A stretch of 64,000 nt of DNA from Flavisphingomonas formosensis (GTDB lineage Bacteria > Pseudomonadota > Alphaproteobacteria > Sphingomonadales > Sphingomonadaceae), in contig NZ_WRPK01000014.1 of the NCBI RefSeq assembly GCF_009755815.1, positions 62,001 through 126,000 of the forward strand, in the 5' to 3' direction. This document shows positions 52,103 to 59,892 of this stretch, in pieces. How positions within the stretch are numbered: position 1 is the first letter of the stretch; every line of letters starts with the position of its first letter. A program made the translations under genes and the position numbers. The notes under the pieces were generated by a model. The model saw only the letters and a list, made by a program, of their open reading frames with translations. It did no database searches and was not told where the DNA came from.

Positions 52103-52135
52103 AAGAGGGGAAGGCATCGCTGCCTTCCCCTCTTT
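52103..52135 (+). terminator. Strong hairpin after the coat gene
   Basis: A 14-bp stem (AAGAGGGGAAGGCA, 52103-52116) with a TCGC loop is followed by TTTC. It ends only three bases before the TAAATA motif of the next gene. Readthrough or a fresh promoter is therefore needed for the downstream genes. Confidence 0.85.
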
Positions 52136-52137
52136 CA

Positions 52138-52143
52138 TAAATA
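52138..52143 (+). promoter_or_regulatory. TAAATA-N4-ATG motif at the gp4-like gene
   Basis: TAAATA-CACG-ATG, immediately after the coat terminator; no Shine-Dalgarno sequence. Confidence 0.6.
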
Positions 52144-52147
52144 CACG

Positions 52148-52798
52148 ATGGCAACCATTCGAAACATCATCACCGGAGCGCTCAGGAAGATCGGAATCAC
52201 CGGCTCGGGTCAGCAGCCTTCATTGCAGGAATATTCTGACACTCTCGACATTCTGCAATCCTTGATCCGAGGACTCATCACCTCAGGAGCGTTCGGGCGA
52301 ATGCGTGATGTAGTGCCAGAGGGCGATTACGTCGCGGGCGAGAATGAGCGGGTTTATCGACGCTACTCAGTAACGCAGTTGATCGAGCTTCCCGACATGG
52401 TGGCGTGCCGCTTGATCGGTTCTTGCGATTATGGGGAAAGAACTTTTTCCTACACGGGTGAGCGACCGCCGCGAGATAATGCGGTTGTCACGATCGTGGA
52501 TGAATTCACTGGAGGTATTGAGGATTATATCTATGACGGTCAGCGAAAAGGCTGGTTCGCGATCCATGACATGATGGTCGAGTATGATCCCGAAATCGCG
52601 CATTCCGCCGATGCGCTCAATAATGCGCTGGATATGGAATGTCCGCTTTCGCACCGTGATGCGAATGGGCTCAAGGCATATTTGTCGATGATGCTTGCTG
52701 ATGATTATGGCGCGAACATCCCGCAGATGACATCCATTCAGGCGAGGGATTTTCGGCTTGCGCTTTCCCACGCATATAGCGATTGGGATCGTGGATAA
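52148..52798 (+). CDS. Head-completion / packaged DNA stabilisation protein, P22 gp4-like
   Basis: The 216-residue protein matches the P22 gp4 tail-accessory factor family: TIRNIITGALRKIGITGSGQQPSLQEYSDTLDILQSLIRGL at the N-terminus, followed by LNNALDMECPLSHRDANGLKAYLSMMLADDYG. gp4 binds below the portal after DNA packaging and seals the head; in P22 it also has muramidase activity. The gene comes after the coat gene and before the gp10-like gene, as in P22. Confidence 0.82.
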   Translation: MATIRNIITGALRKIGITGSGQQPSLQEYSDTLDILQSLIRGLITSGAFGRMRDVVPEGDYVAGENERVYRRYSVTQLIELPDMVACRLIGSCDYGERTFSYTGERPPRDNAVVTIVDEFTGGIEDYIYDGQRKGWFAIHDMMVEYDPEIAHSADALNNALDMECPLSHRDANGLKAYLSMMLADDYGANIPQMTSIQARDFRLALSHAYSDWDRG

Positions 52799-52814
52799 TG
52801 TGAACGGATGGGCG

Positions 52815-53024
52815 ATGAATTGGCGTGCGATTTTATGCGTTCTTCTGGCAATTGCGATTCTCGCCATGGTTCGAGGTGATTTAAAGAAGGGAAGAACGAG
52901 CGTTCGAAATTTCGGAGAAATCGATAGGAATGCTTCGCCTAGGAAGTTTTATCTTGTAATTGCGATTTACATAATGATGAGCGTGTTCCTGATATCGCTC
53001 GCTGTGTTGGGAAAAATACAATAA
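52815..53024 (+). CDS. Small two-helix membrane protein
   Basis: The 69-residue protein has two hydrophobic helices (ILCVLLAIAILAMV; FYLVIAIYIMMSVFLISLAVLG) with a basic loop between them. I chose ATG 52815; a GTG at 52800 is also in frame. Its position between gp4-like and gp10-like genes and its size suggest a membrane-active phage protein, possibly holin-like or a superinfection-exclusion factor, but nothing specific is recognised. Confidence 0.55.
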   Translation: MNWRAILCVLLAIAILAMVRGDLKKGRTSVRNFGEIDRNASPRKFYLVIAIYIMMSVFLISLAVLGKIQ

Positions 53025-53037
53025 TCCAGATTTGACC

Positions 53038-53043
53038 TAAATA
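53038..53043 (+). promoter_or_regulatory. TAAATA-N4-ATG motif at the gp10-like gene
   Basis: TAAATA-CGGG-ATG, directly preceded by TTGACC; no Shine-Dalgarno sequence at proper distance. Confidence 0.55.
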
Positions 53044-53047
53044 CGGG

Positions 53048-54418
53048 ATGCAAGATATCCCGCTCGGTCTCCAATCTTACGAACGCCAGACAAGTTTTGC
53101 CCCGCCGGTCGAGCTTGTAAATTTCTACATTGAGGCGGATCAATCGCAATCCGAACCGTCTCAGGTCAACCGCCTTCAACGACCAGGTCTCGCCCCTTTC
53201 ACGACCGCAGCCGGTCCCGTCCGCGCACTGTATCAGCAAGACGGCGTTCAAGGCGGTCAGTCTTTCGCGGTTGCCTCAGACAGCCTCCAGACGGTCGCCG
53301 CTGACGGCAGCGTGAGCGATCTCGGAACGGTCGCCGATGACGGTAAATCGGCAAAATTCGCCGCTGCCTTCGATAAGCTCGCGGTCGCCAGCGGCGGCAA
53401 GCTCTATTTCCTGAGCGGATCTACCCTGACTGAGGTTGCGATTCCGGACAGCGATACCGATCCAGAAAATCGGTTCGCACGGGATATCTGCGATCTCAAT
53501 AACTACATCGTGATGATATGTCCGGATGGGCGGTTTTTCTGGATAAATCCCGGAGAATCGACGATCGATCCTCTCGATTTCGCCACGGCTGAGTCGAGCG
53601 CTGACGGGCTCGTGGCGTGTGCCAGCCTCATCGGCGAACTCTACCTTTTCGGATCGTCGAGCGTGGAGGTGTGGCAGTCTACAGGTAATGCTGACCTACC
53701 GTTTCAAAGAGCGGCGGGGCGCAATTTTTCCAAGGGCTGCATGCACCGCGATACGGTCAAGAGCCTCGATAATACGCTGTTTTGGCTCGGTGATAATGGC
53801 GTCGTCTACCGATCGTCATCCGTGCCGATGCGGGTTTCAAACCATGGCATCGAGGAGCGTATTGCGAAGCGCTCAGGCGATCCGAGTGCGCTGACGATCA
53901 CCTACGGCGGTCATGAGTTCTATGTCCTCAAAATCCCCGGCGAGGGGTCTTTCGCCTACGATGTAGAATCGAAATCGTGGAGCGAATTTGCCTCCACGGG
54001 CTTCACCGAATTCCGTCCCTCCCATGCCCTAAATCTCGCCTCTGGAATCCTGCTCGGCGATGCTCATTCAGGAAAAATCTGGACGTTCGATGACACGCGT
54101 GGTGACGATGACGGTGAGGTGATGCTGAGGAAAGTCACCGGCACCGTTTCAATCCCCTCGCGCAGGAGCATCCGGAACGATAGCTTTGCGCTACGCGTGG
54201 GAAGCTCGGCGCCATGCTCCTACCGCCTGCGCTGGCATGACGGTCAATCCAGCTATCCCGACAATTACAGGATGCTCCCCGCTCGGGCTGGGGTCGATCA
54301 GTTGACCGCCTACCGATTGGGTCACATCCGGGATAGCTTCCGGACATTTGAGGTGAGTATCGTTGATCCGGTGATTGCGCGGATCAGCAGCGCAACCGCC
54401 AATGAGGCTTTCCAGTAA
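53048..54418 (+). CDS. Packaged DNA stabilisation protein, P22 gp10-like (tail hub)
   Basis: The 456-residue protein resembles P22 gp10. It starts MQDIPLGLQSYERQTSFAPP, then ELVNFYIEADQSQSEPSQVNRLQRPGLAPF, and is built of repeated beta-strand units (LYFLSGSTLTEVA; LIGELYLFGSSSVEVWQ; NTLFWLGDNGVVYRSSS) as in a beta-propeller. gp10 forms the tail hub under gp4 and keeps the DNA inside. Its stop codon abuts the next start (TAAATG). Confidence 0.87.
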   Translation: MQDIPLGLQSYERQTSFAPPVELVNFYIEADQSQSEPSQVNRLQRPGLAPFTTAAGPVRALYQQDGVQGGQSFAVASDSLQTVAADGSVSDLGTVADDGKSAKFAAAFDKLAVASGGKLYFLSGSTLTEVAIPDSDTDPENRFARDICDLNNYIVMICPDGRFFWINPGESTIDPLDFATAESSADGLVACASLIGELYLFGSSSVEVWQSTGNADLPFQRAAGRNFSKGCMHRDTVKSLDNTLFWLGDNGVVYRSSSVPMRVSNHGIEERIAKRSGDPSALTITYGGHEFYVLKIPGEGSFAYDVESKSWSEFASTGFTEFRPSHALNLASGILLGDAHSGKIWTFDDTRGDDDGEVMLRKVTGTVSIPSRRSIRNDSFALRVGSSAPCSYRLRWHDGQSSYPDNYRMLPARAGVDQLTAYRLGHIRDSFRTFEVSIVDPVIARISSATANEAFQ

Positions 54419-55033
54419 ATGGCGCTCAAGCTGCTCACCCTCGCCAAGCTGATCGGCGGTCAACCGATCGTCGATATCCAAGGCGCTCCGTCAAATTCGT
54501 TCCTCAGGTGGGCGAATGATCTCATCGTCAACATCACCGCGAGTTTCAACGCATCCGTCCAGAATCAGACAGATATCGCAACCGCGCTCGAAACCGCCGG
54601 CATTGCGGTCACGACCGCCACGGATGCGCTGGACGCTGTGGATGGGCAAGCGGCGGTTTTGCTTCAGGCATCGTTGACCCAGAGTTTCACCGATCCTTTG
54701 CCGGCGCTCTCCGTGGATGCTGTGCCATCATCGGCGCCAACATCGGCGACGATCACCATCACGGCGCATACCCGCCGCTACACCGATGGGCGCACCGTGA
54801 GTGTCAACGGGGATACGATCGCCGGTCTCGCGCTCGGATCGGGCTTCTATGTCTATTACAACGATCTCAGCCAGACCGGCGGGAGCGTCACCTATTCGAC
54901 AACCACCAACCCATTGACGGCGGCTCAGATCGGCGGACGGCATTGCGTGGGGTATTGCTCAACGAGTTTCCCCAGCGGCGTCACGCATCAGGATGGCGTA
55001 GCGGCTCCGCCGGCTGGGGTCCCCGTGGTTTGA
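54419..55033 (+). CDS. Hypothetical structural protein, 204 residues
   Basis: The product has a helical N-terminal third (NSFLRWANDLIVNITASFNASVQNQTDIATALETAGIAVTTATDALDAVDG) and a beta-rich C-terminal part (ATITITAHTRRYTDGRTVSVNGDTIAGL...GSGFYVYYNDLSQTGGSVTY). The helical part plus beta part suggests a trimeric fibre or adaptor. It is coupled to the gp10-like gene (TAAATG). No family is recognised. Confidence 0.6.
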   Translation: MALKLLTLAKLIGGQPIVDIQGAPSNSFLRWANDLIVNITASFNASVQNQTDIATALETAGIAVTTATDALDAVDGQAAVLLQASLTQSFTDPLPALSVDAVPSSAPTSATITITAHTRRYTDGRTVSVNGDTIAGLALGSGFYVYYNDLSQTGGSVTYSTTTNPLTAAQIGGRHCVGYCSTSFPSGVTHQDGVAAPPAGVPVV

Positions 55034-55044
55034 CGCAACTCGAA

Positions 55045-55050
55045 TAAATA
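55045..55050 (+). promoter_or_regulatory. TAAATA element upstream of the ejection-protein genes
   Basis: TAAATACAAGAAAA-ATG. This ATG opens a four-codon frame (MSGE, stop) whose stop codon directly touches the ATG of the next gene at 55074, so the motif lies at the head of the transcript. Confidence 0.45.
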
Positions 55051-55073
55051 CAAGAAAAATGAGTGGTGAGTGA

Positions 55074-55706
55074 ATGGGTATAGTTGGTTCGATCGTTGGT
55101 GGTGTCGCGAGTGGAAAGGCAAGCAAGAAAGCTGCAAAGATTGAGGCTGAGACGCAGGCAGCCAATCGCGCATTTGCTGAAAAGATTTACGACAAAGGCG
55201 TCGCATTGATTCAACCCGAGGTGGATTCCGGCAATGCAGCCGGCGGCTATATCGACGCTTTGCTAGGTCTAGACAAAACCGATTCCGCTGCTGCTGATAA
55301 AGCCTTTCAGAATTATCGTGACACATCCGGCTATCAGTTCCTTCAGGATGAGGCTCAGAAAGGCGTTTTGGCTAACTCAGCGGCAGCAGGCGCTTTCCAA
55401 TCAGGCGCCACCGCTAAGGCGCTTCAAGAGCGCGCGATGAACTTAGCCGATCAGACTAAAAACAATTATATCACTCAGCTAACCGATGTAGCTAACCGTG
55501 GAACATCTGCAAAAGGCTCTGTGATCAGTCAGGGTCAGAATCTCACTAATACCGTCGTTAACGCAAACAATGCGCAAGGCACTGCGGCGGCTAATAATGC
55601 GCTCAATCAAGGCGCAATCATCAACAATGTCATCGGTGGTATTTCGTCATCCATCGGGTCGAGTTTCGGCGGTGGTGGCGGAATTTTGTCGGCGTTGTTC
55701 GGATAA
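55074..55706 (+). CDS. DNA transfer / ejection protein, P22 gp7-like
   Basis: The 210-residue protein opens with a glycine-rich segment (MGIVGSIVGGVASGKASKKA), then a helical region with YIDALLGLDKTDSAAADKAFQNYRDTSGYQFLQDEAQKGV, AAAGAFQSGATAKALQERAMNLAD, and a glycine/serine C-terminus (GSSFGGGGGILSALFG). This matches the podovirus DNA transfer protein type, which is ejected to help DNA cross the cell envelope. It is followed by two larger ejection-type genes. Confidence 0.75.
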   Translation: MGIVGSIVGGVASGKASKKAAKIEAETQAANRAFAEKIYDKGVALIQPEVDSGNAAGGYIDALLGLDKTDSAAADKAFQNYRDTSGYQFLQDEAQKGVLANSAAAGAFQSGATAKALQERAMNLADQTKNNYITQLTDVANRGTSAKGSVISQGQNLTNTVVNANNAQGTAAANNALNQGAIINNVIGGISSSIGSSFGGGGGILSALFG

Positions 55707-55715
55707 GGGAGAAAA

Positions 55716-57524
55716 ATGGCAATCGATTGGGGTTTGGCGAAATTACCCGCCGACTATACGAAAATCGCGCTGGACGCTTACGATCAAGCCTATGCGGCGA
55801 GGCGTCAGCGCATCAACGATCAGCGGACAGATCAGGTCTACGATGCTCGGGAGACGGCTAACCGGGCATATGTGCAGGCTCATCCGCAAGATTCCGCCCG
55901 CGATACATTGCTCTCGGCGGGTGATTATGACGGATTGAAGCAACTCGACGCTATGGACGATCGTCAGCGCGCTCAGGCTGCCGATGATGCGGAATTTACG
56001 GCTCGGTTGGCACCGACGCTCAAGCAGATCGATGCCACGGCGGATGGTGGTGCGGCTCGTCGTGAAGCTGCTCGGGCGATCCTCAAGCAGCGTGGCATGA
56101 CCGATGCTGAAATCAACGCTACCGATTTTTCAGACCGTTCGCTCGATCTTCACGAAAATGCGGCGATGTCGATCAAGGACCGTTTGGCTGAGCGGCGTCA
56201 GGATGCCATTGATAATAAGCCGATCACAGCCGCCGATGGTGCGGTTTTGGTGCGTGATCCCAATGGCGGCTATCGCGCCGTTTATACGCCCGGCTCAAAG
56301 GCGGTTACTCAGGTCGTGACCGATCCGGTGACGGGTGATGTTCGTGTTGTCGCCGTGCCGGCTCAGCCCGGCGCTGTCTCGGGTGGACACCTGCCTACTT
56401 TCGGGCGGATTGATGAAAGCTATGTCTCCACTCAAACGCCTGAACAGATGTCGGGCACTGATCGCGCATCGCGAAACAACAATCCGGGAAATCTGCGCTG
56501 GGACGGAAAGTCAAAATGGCAAGGTATGACGGGTGTTGATGAGAATGGCTTTGTGAAATTTGATACCATCGAGAATGGTCAGCGCGCCTTAGGAATCAAC
56601 ATCAGTAATCAACAGAGGCTTCACGGTCTCAATACGGTTGCGGATTTTATCACAAAATATGCGCCTCCAAAGGATCACAACGACACAGCCGCATATATCG
56701 CGACCGTAGCCCGAGCGCTTGGCGTCGGACCCAACGATAGAGTCGATTTTACTGATCCGAATGTGCAACGCGCCATGGCGCAGACGATTACGCGCGTCGA
56801 GGGCAACGGAACTCCGCCTAATTCTGGCGGTGCTCCGGCACAATATGTCTCATCAGGCGCGCCGAATGGCGCAACGATCGTCAACCTTGGCGGGTCATCC
56901 GGTCAAGTCTGGCAGCCGGCTACGAGGAACGGAATTCAGGGGCAGGTCAACACGAGAACCGGTGAGTTCAAGCCGTTGCCGGGTCAAAAAGCGCAGGATG
57001 CGAATACCCGTGCTCAAGCCGTCGATGCGATCGATTCCGCGCTCAATACCGTCGATACGCTGAGCAAACATCCGGGTCTTTCGGCGGCGGTGGGATCGGC
57101 GCTCGATCCTCATTCTTGGCTGAGCTACAACCCATTGAGCGGAAAATCTTGGGCTGGCAGCAACGCGGCTGATTTCGAAACACAGTTGGACACATTCAAG
57201 TCTCAGGCATTCTTGCAGAGCGTCCAGCAGATGCGTGGGCTCGGGGCGCTCTCAGATGCTGAAGGACAGAAACTTTCAGCCGCGATCGGCAACCTATCGA
57301 CCCGTCAGAGTGAGGCGCAGTTTCGGGCAAATCTCGCGATCGTCAAAGATACGCTTGCCCGCGCTCGGGCTCGAATGCGGGCAATGGGGGCAACGGTTCA
57401 AACGGCTTCTCCGGTTGCTCAGCCCGCACCGTCTGGCACGCCCCGCGTAGGCGAAATCAGACGCGGCTATCGATACAATGGTGGTGATCCGTCTGCCCGA
57501 TCGTCATGGAGTCCCGTTCAGTGA
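55716..57524 (+). CDS. Ejection protein with a lysozyme/transglycosylase-like segment
   Basis: The 602-residue protein has a charged helical N-terminus, then a domain near residues 245-355 beginning SRNNNPGNLRWDGKSKWQGMTGVDENGFVKFDTIENGQRALGINISNQ. This NNPGNLR motif is typical of phage structural proteins with a murein-degrading domain. The rest is helical. The role is probably to open peptidoglycan during DNA entry. GGGAG lies upstream of the ATG. Its stop codon overlaps the start of the next gene. Confidence 0.75.
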   Translation: MAIDWGLAKLPADYTKIALDAYDQAYAARRQRINDQRTDQVYDARETANRAYVQAHPQDSARDTLLSAGDYDGLKQLDAMDDRQRAQAADDAEFTARLAPTLKQIDATADGGAARREAARAILKQRGMTDAEINATDFSDRSLDLHENAAMSIKDRLAERRQDAIDNKPITAADGAVLVRDPNGGYRAVYTPGSKAVTQVVTDPVTGDVRVVAVPAQPGAVSGGHLPTFGRIDESYVSTQTPEQMSGTDRASRNNNPGNLRWDGKSKWQGMTGVDENGFVKFDTIENGQRALGINISNQQRLHGLNTVADFITKYAPPKDHNDTAAYIATVARALGVGPNDRVDFTDPNVQRAMAQTITRVEGNGTPPNSGGAPAQYVSSGAPNGATIVNLGGSSGQVWQPATRNGIQGQVNTRTGEFKPLPGQKAQDANTRAQAVDAIDSALNTVDTLSKHPGLSAAVGSALDPHSWLSYNPLSGKSWAGSNAADFETQLDTFKSQAFLQSVQQMRGLGALSDAEGQKLSAAIGNLSTRQSEAQFRANLAIVKDTLARARARMRAMGATVQTASPVAQPAPSGTPRVGEIRRGYRYNGGDPSARSSWSPVQ

Positions 57525-59866
57525 TCGGCGAGGAACATGGTCCGTGGGAGGACTTCGCCCCCATGCCTCAGGCGGCTCCCTCAGCGCCTCAGCAGCCTTC
57601 GCCAGCGCCTCAGAACGCTGAGAGCGGACCATGGGAGGATTTCGCCCCTAAGGCGGCTCCAGCGGCTCCGCAGAGCGGGATAACCGATCAAGGCACCGTT
57701 TCCGCGTTGCCGGATCAGAAAGTTTGGACGGCGGACGATATCGACGCTCATTTAGGCGAGATGCTTCACGATCAGAAAGTCAGCGGCAACGATATCCGGA
57801 AATGGCTCACGTCGATCGGCAGCCAGCTTACGGAAGACGATCAGGCAACGCTTGATCGTCGAGATGCATGGATCAAAGAACATCCGGGAGAGGGCGGCGG
57901 CAATGTAGAATCTCACGCCATACCGTTCACTCCCGATCGCGGTGGCATCGTCGATAATCGTCCGGTGAGCTTCTGGACCGGCACCGTAGATGGTGCTGAG
58001 CATATCGGCGAAAATGTTGTTGGTGGTGCGGGATGGGCGGCAAATAAGCTCGGGGTCGAGAATGATTGGAGGAAGCATCTCCACGACCGCTATCAAGCGT
58101 ATTCTGACGGTCGTGACGACCGTGGCTCACAGTATGGCAAACTCGTTGGCGAGGTCGTAACGACGCTCCCCACGGCGCTTGTAGCCGCTCCGGTCGAGGG
58201 CGGTGCTGTCGCGATCGGCGTTCCGGTGGGCATCGCTCGAACGCTTGGTTTCGCGGCTGACGGAGCGTTAGGCGGAGCGTTGACAACCGATGCCGATACA
58301 CCCGGCGGAGTGGCTCGGGATGCCGCCACAGGTGCGGTTTTAGGGAGCGTCTTAGGGCGTGCCTCTGATGCGGTAGGCGCGCGCATCAGGGGCGGTTCGT
58401 CGGTCACGCGCGAAGGACGAGAAGTTCTCGACGCTGCCGACCAGCTTAGCCGTGACGGTCTCAATGTCCGTCCATTGCCGGCGGATGTCGGTGGTGCCGC
58501 CTCACGCAATCTCACCGCAGGCGTGAGCCAAGGCTTTGTCGGTCGTGGGATCGTCGACAGCAGAGCGACGAATTACCGTGATGCAGTAGCGGCGGCGCGG
58601 GATCGTGCCGCGAATGAACTAGCTCCAGCCGGCGAGACGGCTCAGCCGCTTCATGAGGTTGCGGATGAAATCGCTAGTGATGCAGGGTTAGGCGGCTATC
58701 GGGCTCGATCGAAGGCGGAATCGAACCGGCTTTATGATCAAGCTGAAAATCTCGCCAATAACGCGGCGATCCAGACTCCTCGCACGGTTCGGGTGCTCAA
58801 TCAGAAAATCAGTGAGTTGAGCGCGATTCCCGGCGGGCATCCTGCCGTGCGCACGTTAGAGGCGGTTCGGGACGATCTCCTCACCAATCAGAACAGCGTT
58901 GCGGCGCTGCGCAGGCTCCGGACCAATTTCGGACGCCAGCTTGAGGCGGTATCGCCCGACGCTCGCGAGATTGCGGGTTCGATATACCGTCCACTCAGCG
59001 ATGATATCGACGCGGGATTGAGGGCTCAGAATCTCACCGATGCCGCCGATGCCTATCGTGCCGCCGATGCACATTATGCGGCTCGTGCAAGCACGCTCAG
59101 AGATGTTGAAGCCATCATAGGCAGGCGTGGAATGGAACGTTCGCCGGAGCAAGTGGCGGGTCGATTGACGGCATTGGTGAAAGGGCAGGGTGGCGATGCT
59201 GGTTTAGTGGGTCGCGTCCTCGATACGCTGAATCCGGATCAGGCTGCTCGCGTCAGGTCGAGCATGATTTCCAATCTCGGGCGATCGAAACCATCGGCGC
59301 AAACGCATACCGGTGATGCCTTCTCGTTTCAGACATTCTTGACCCAATGGCAGCGGGAAAATCTCAGCGATGCCGCAAAAGCGGTCCTTATCCCTGACGC
59401 TCGTGTCCGCGCTGATCTCGACGCTATTGCGAGGTTGTCGAGTGCGGCTCGTCGTGCCGATGCAGTCAGGAACTTTTCGAACACGGCAGGCGCCAGCTAT
59501 ATCCTTGGGCTTATCGGTAAGGTCAGTTCTCCGGCGGGCGGGCTCGCAACCGTGGGCTCATCGCTTTTGCCCGAAGGTCTGACAGCAGCGGCGGTCAGTT
59601 CGCCGAATGTCGCTCGTGCTATCGTCAGGGGGCGCGAGATTGCGGGACCGGTGATCAACCGCACGCTTCAGGCTGGCGCGATCACGGGAAGACGATCAGC
59701 CCCAGCGGTGAGCGGATATCTTGCGGATTTGAGCGGTCTCAATGACGCTGATCCGACGCCTCAGCCTGAGCCGTTGCCGGCATCGGTTCAAGCTGTAATG
59801 GATGGTGCACCGCCGGTCAGATCGATTGCTAGTAAGCAGCGCATAAGGAGCGCTGACGACCGTTAG
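57521..59866 (+). CDS. Large ejection / internal virion protein
   Basis: The product has about 780 residues. Two copies of GPWEDFAP lie near the N-terminus, in a proline/alanine-rich lead. A glycine/alanine-rich hydrophobic region follows (LVGEVVTTLPTALVAAPVEGGAVAIGVPVGIARTLGFAADGALGGAL), then long helices. This composition fits a P22 gp16/gp20-type internal protein that crosses membranes during infection. GTG 57521, with GGAG nine bases upstream and overlapping the previous stop codon (GTGA), is preferred; ATG 57506 is in frame. Confidence 0.72.
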   Translation: MIGEEHGPWEDFAPMPQAAPSAPQQPSPAPQNAESGPWEDFAPKAAPAAPQSGITDQGTVSALPDQKVWTADDIDAHLGEMLHDQKVSGNDIRKWLTSIGSQLTEDDQATLDRRDAWIKEHPGEGGGNVESHAIPFTPDRGGIVDNRPVSFWTGTVDGAEHIGENVVGGAGWAANKLGVENDWRKHLHDRYQAYSDGRDDRGSQYGKLVGEVVTTLPTALVAAPVEGGAVAIGVPVGIARTLGFAADGALGGALTTDADTPGGVARDAATGAVLGSVLGRASDAVGARIRGGSSVTREGREVLDAADQLSRDGLNVRPLPADVGGAASRNLTAGVSQGFVGRGIVDSRATNYRDAVAAARDRAANELAPAGETAQPLHEVADEIASDAGLGGYRARSKAESNRLYDQAENLANNAAIQTPRTVRVLNQKISELSAIPGGHPAVRTLEAVRDDLLTNQNSVAALRRLRTNFGRQLEAVSPDAREIAGSIYRPLSDDIDAGLRAQNLTDAADAYRAADAHYAARASTLRDVEAIIGRRGMERSPEQVAGRLTALVKGQGGDAGLVGRVLDTLNPDQAARVRSSMISNLGRSKPSAQTHTGDAFSFQTFLTQWQRENLSDAAKAVLIPDARVRADLDAIARLSSAARRADAVRNFSNTAGASYILGLIGKVSSPAGGLATVGSSLLPEGLTAAAVSSPNVARAIVRGREIAGPVINRTLQAGAITGRRSAPAVSGYLADLSGLNDADPTPQPEPLPASVQAVMDGAPPVRSIASKQRIRSADDR

Positions 59867-59881
59867 GAGGTTGGGATTGCA

Positions 59882-59887
59882 TAAATA
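59882..59887 (+). promoter_or_regulatory. TAAATA motif at the tail-fibre gene
   Basis: TAAATA-TATGC-ATG; the spacing is one base longer than at the other sites. No Shine-Dalgarno sequence at the start itself, although AGGAGG lies 21-27 bases upstream. Confidence 0.5.
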
Positions 59888-59892
59888 TATGC

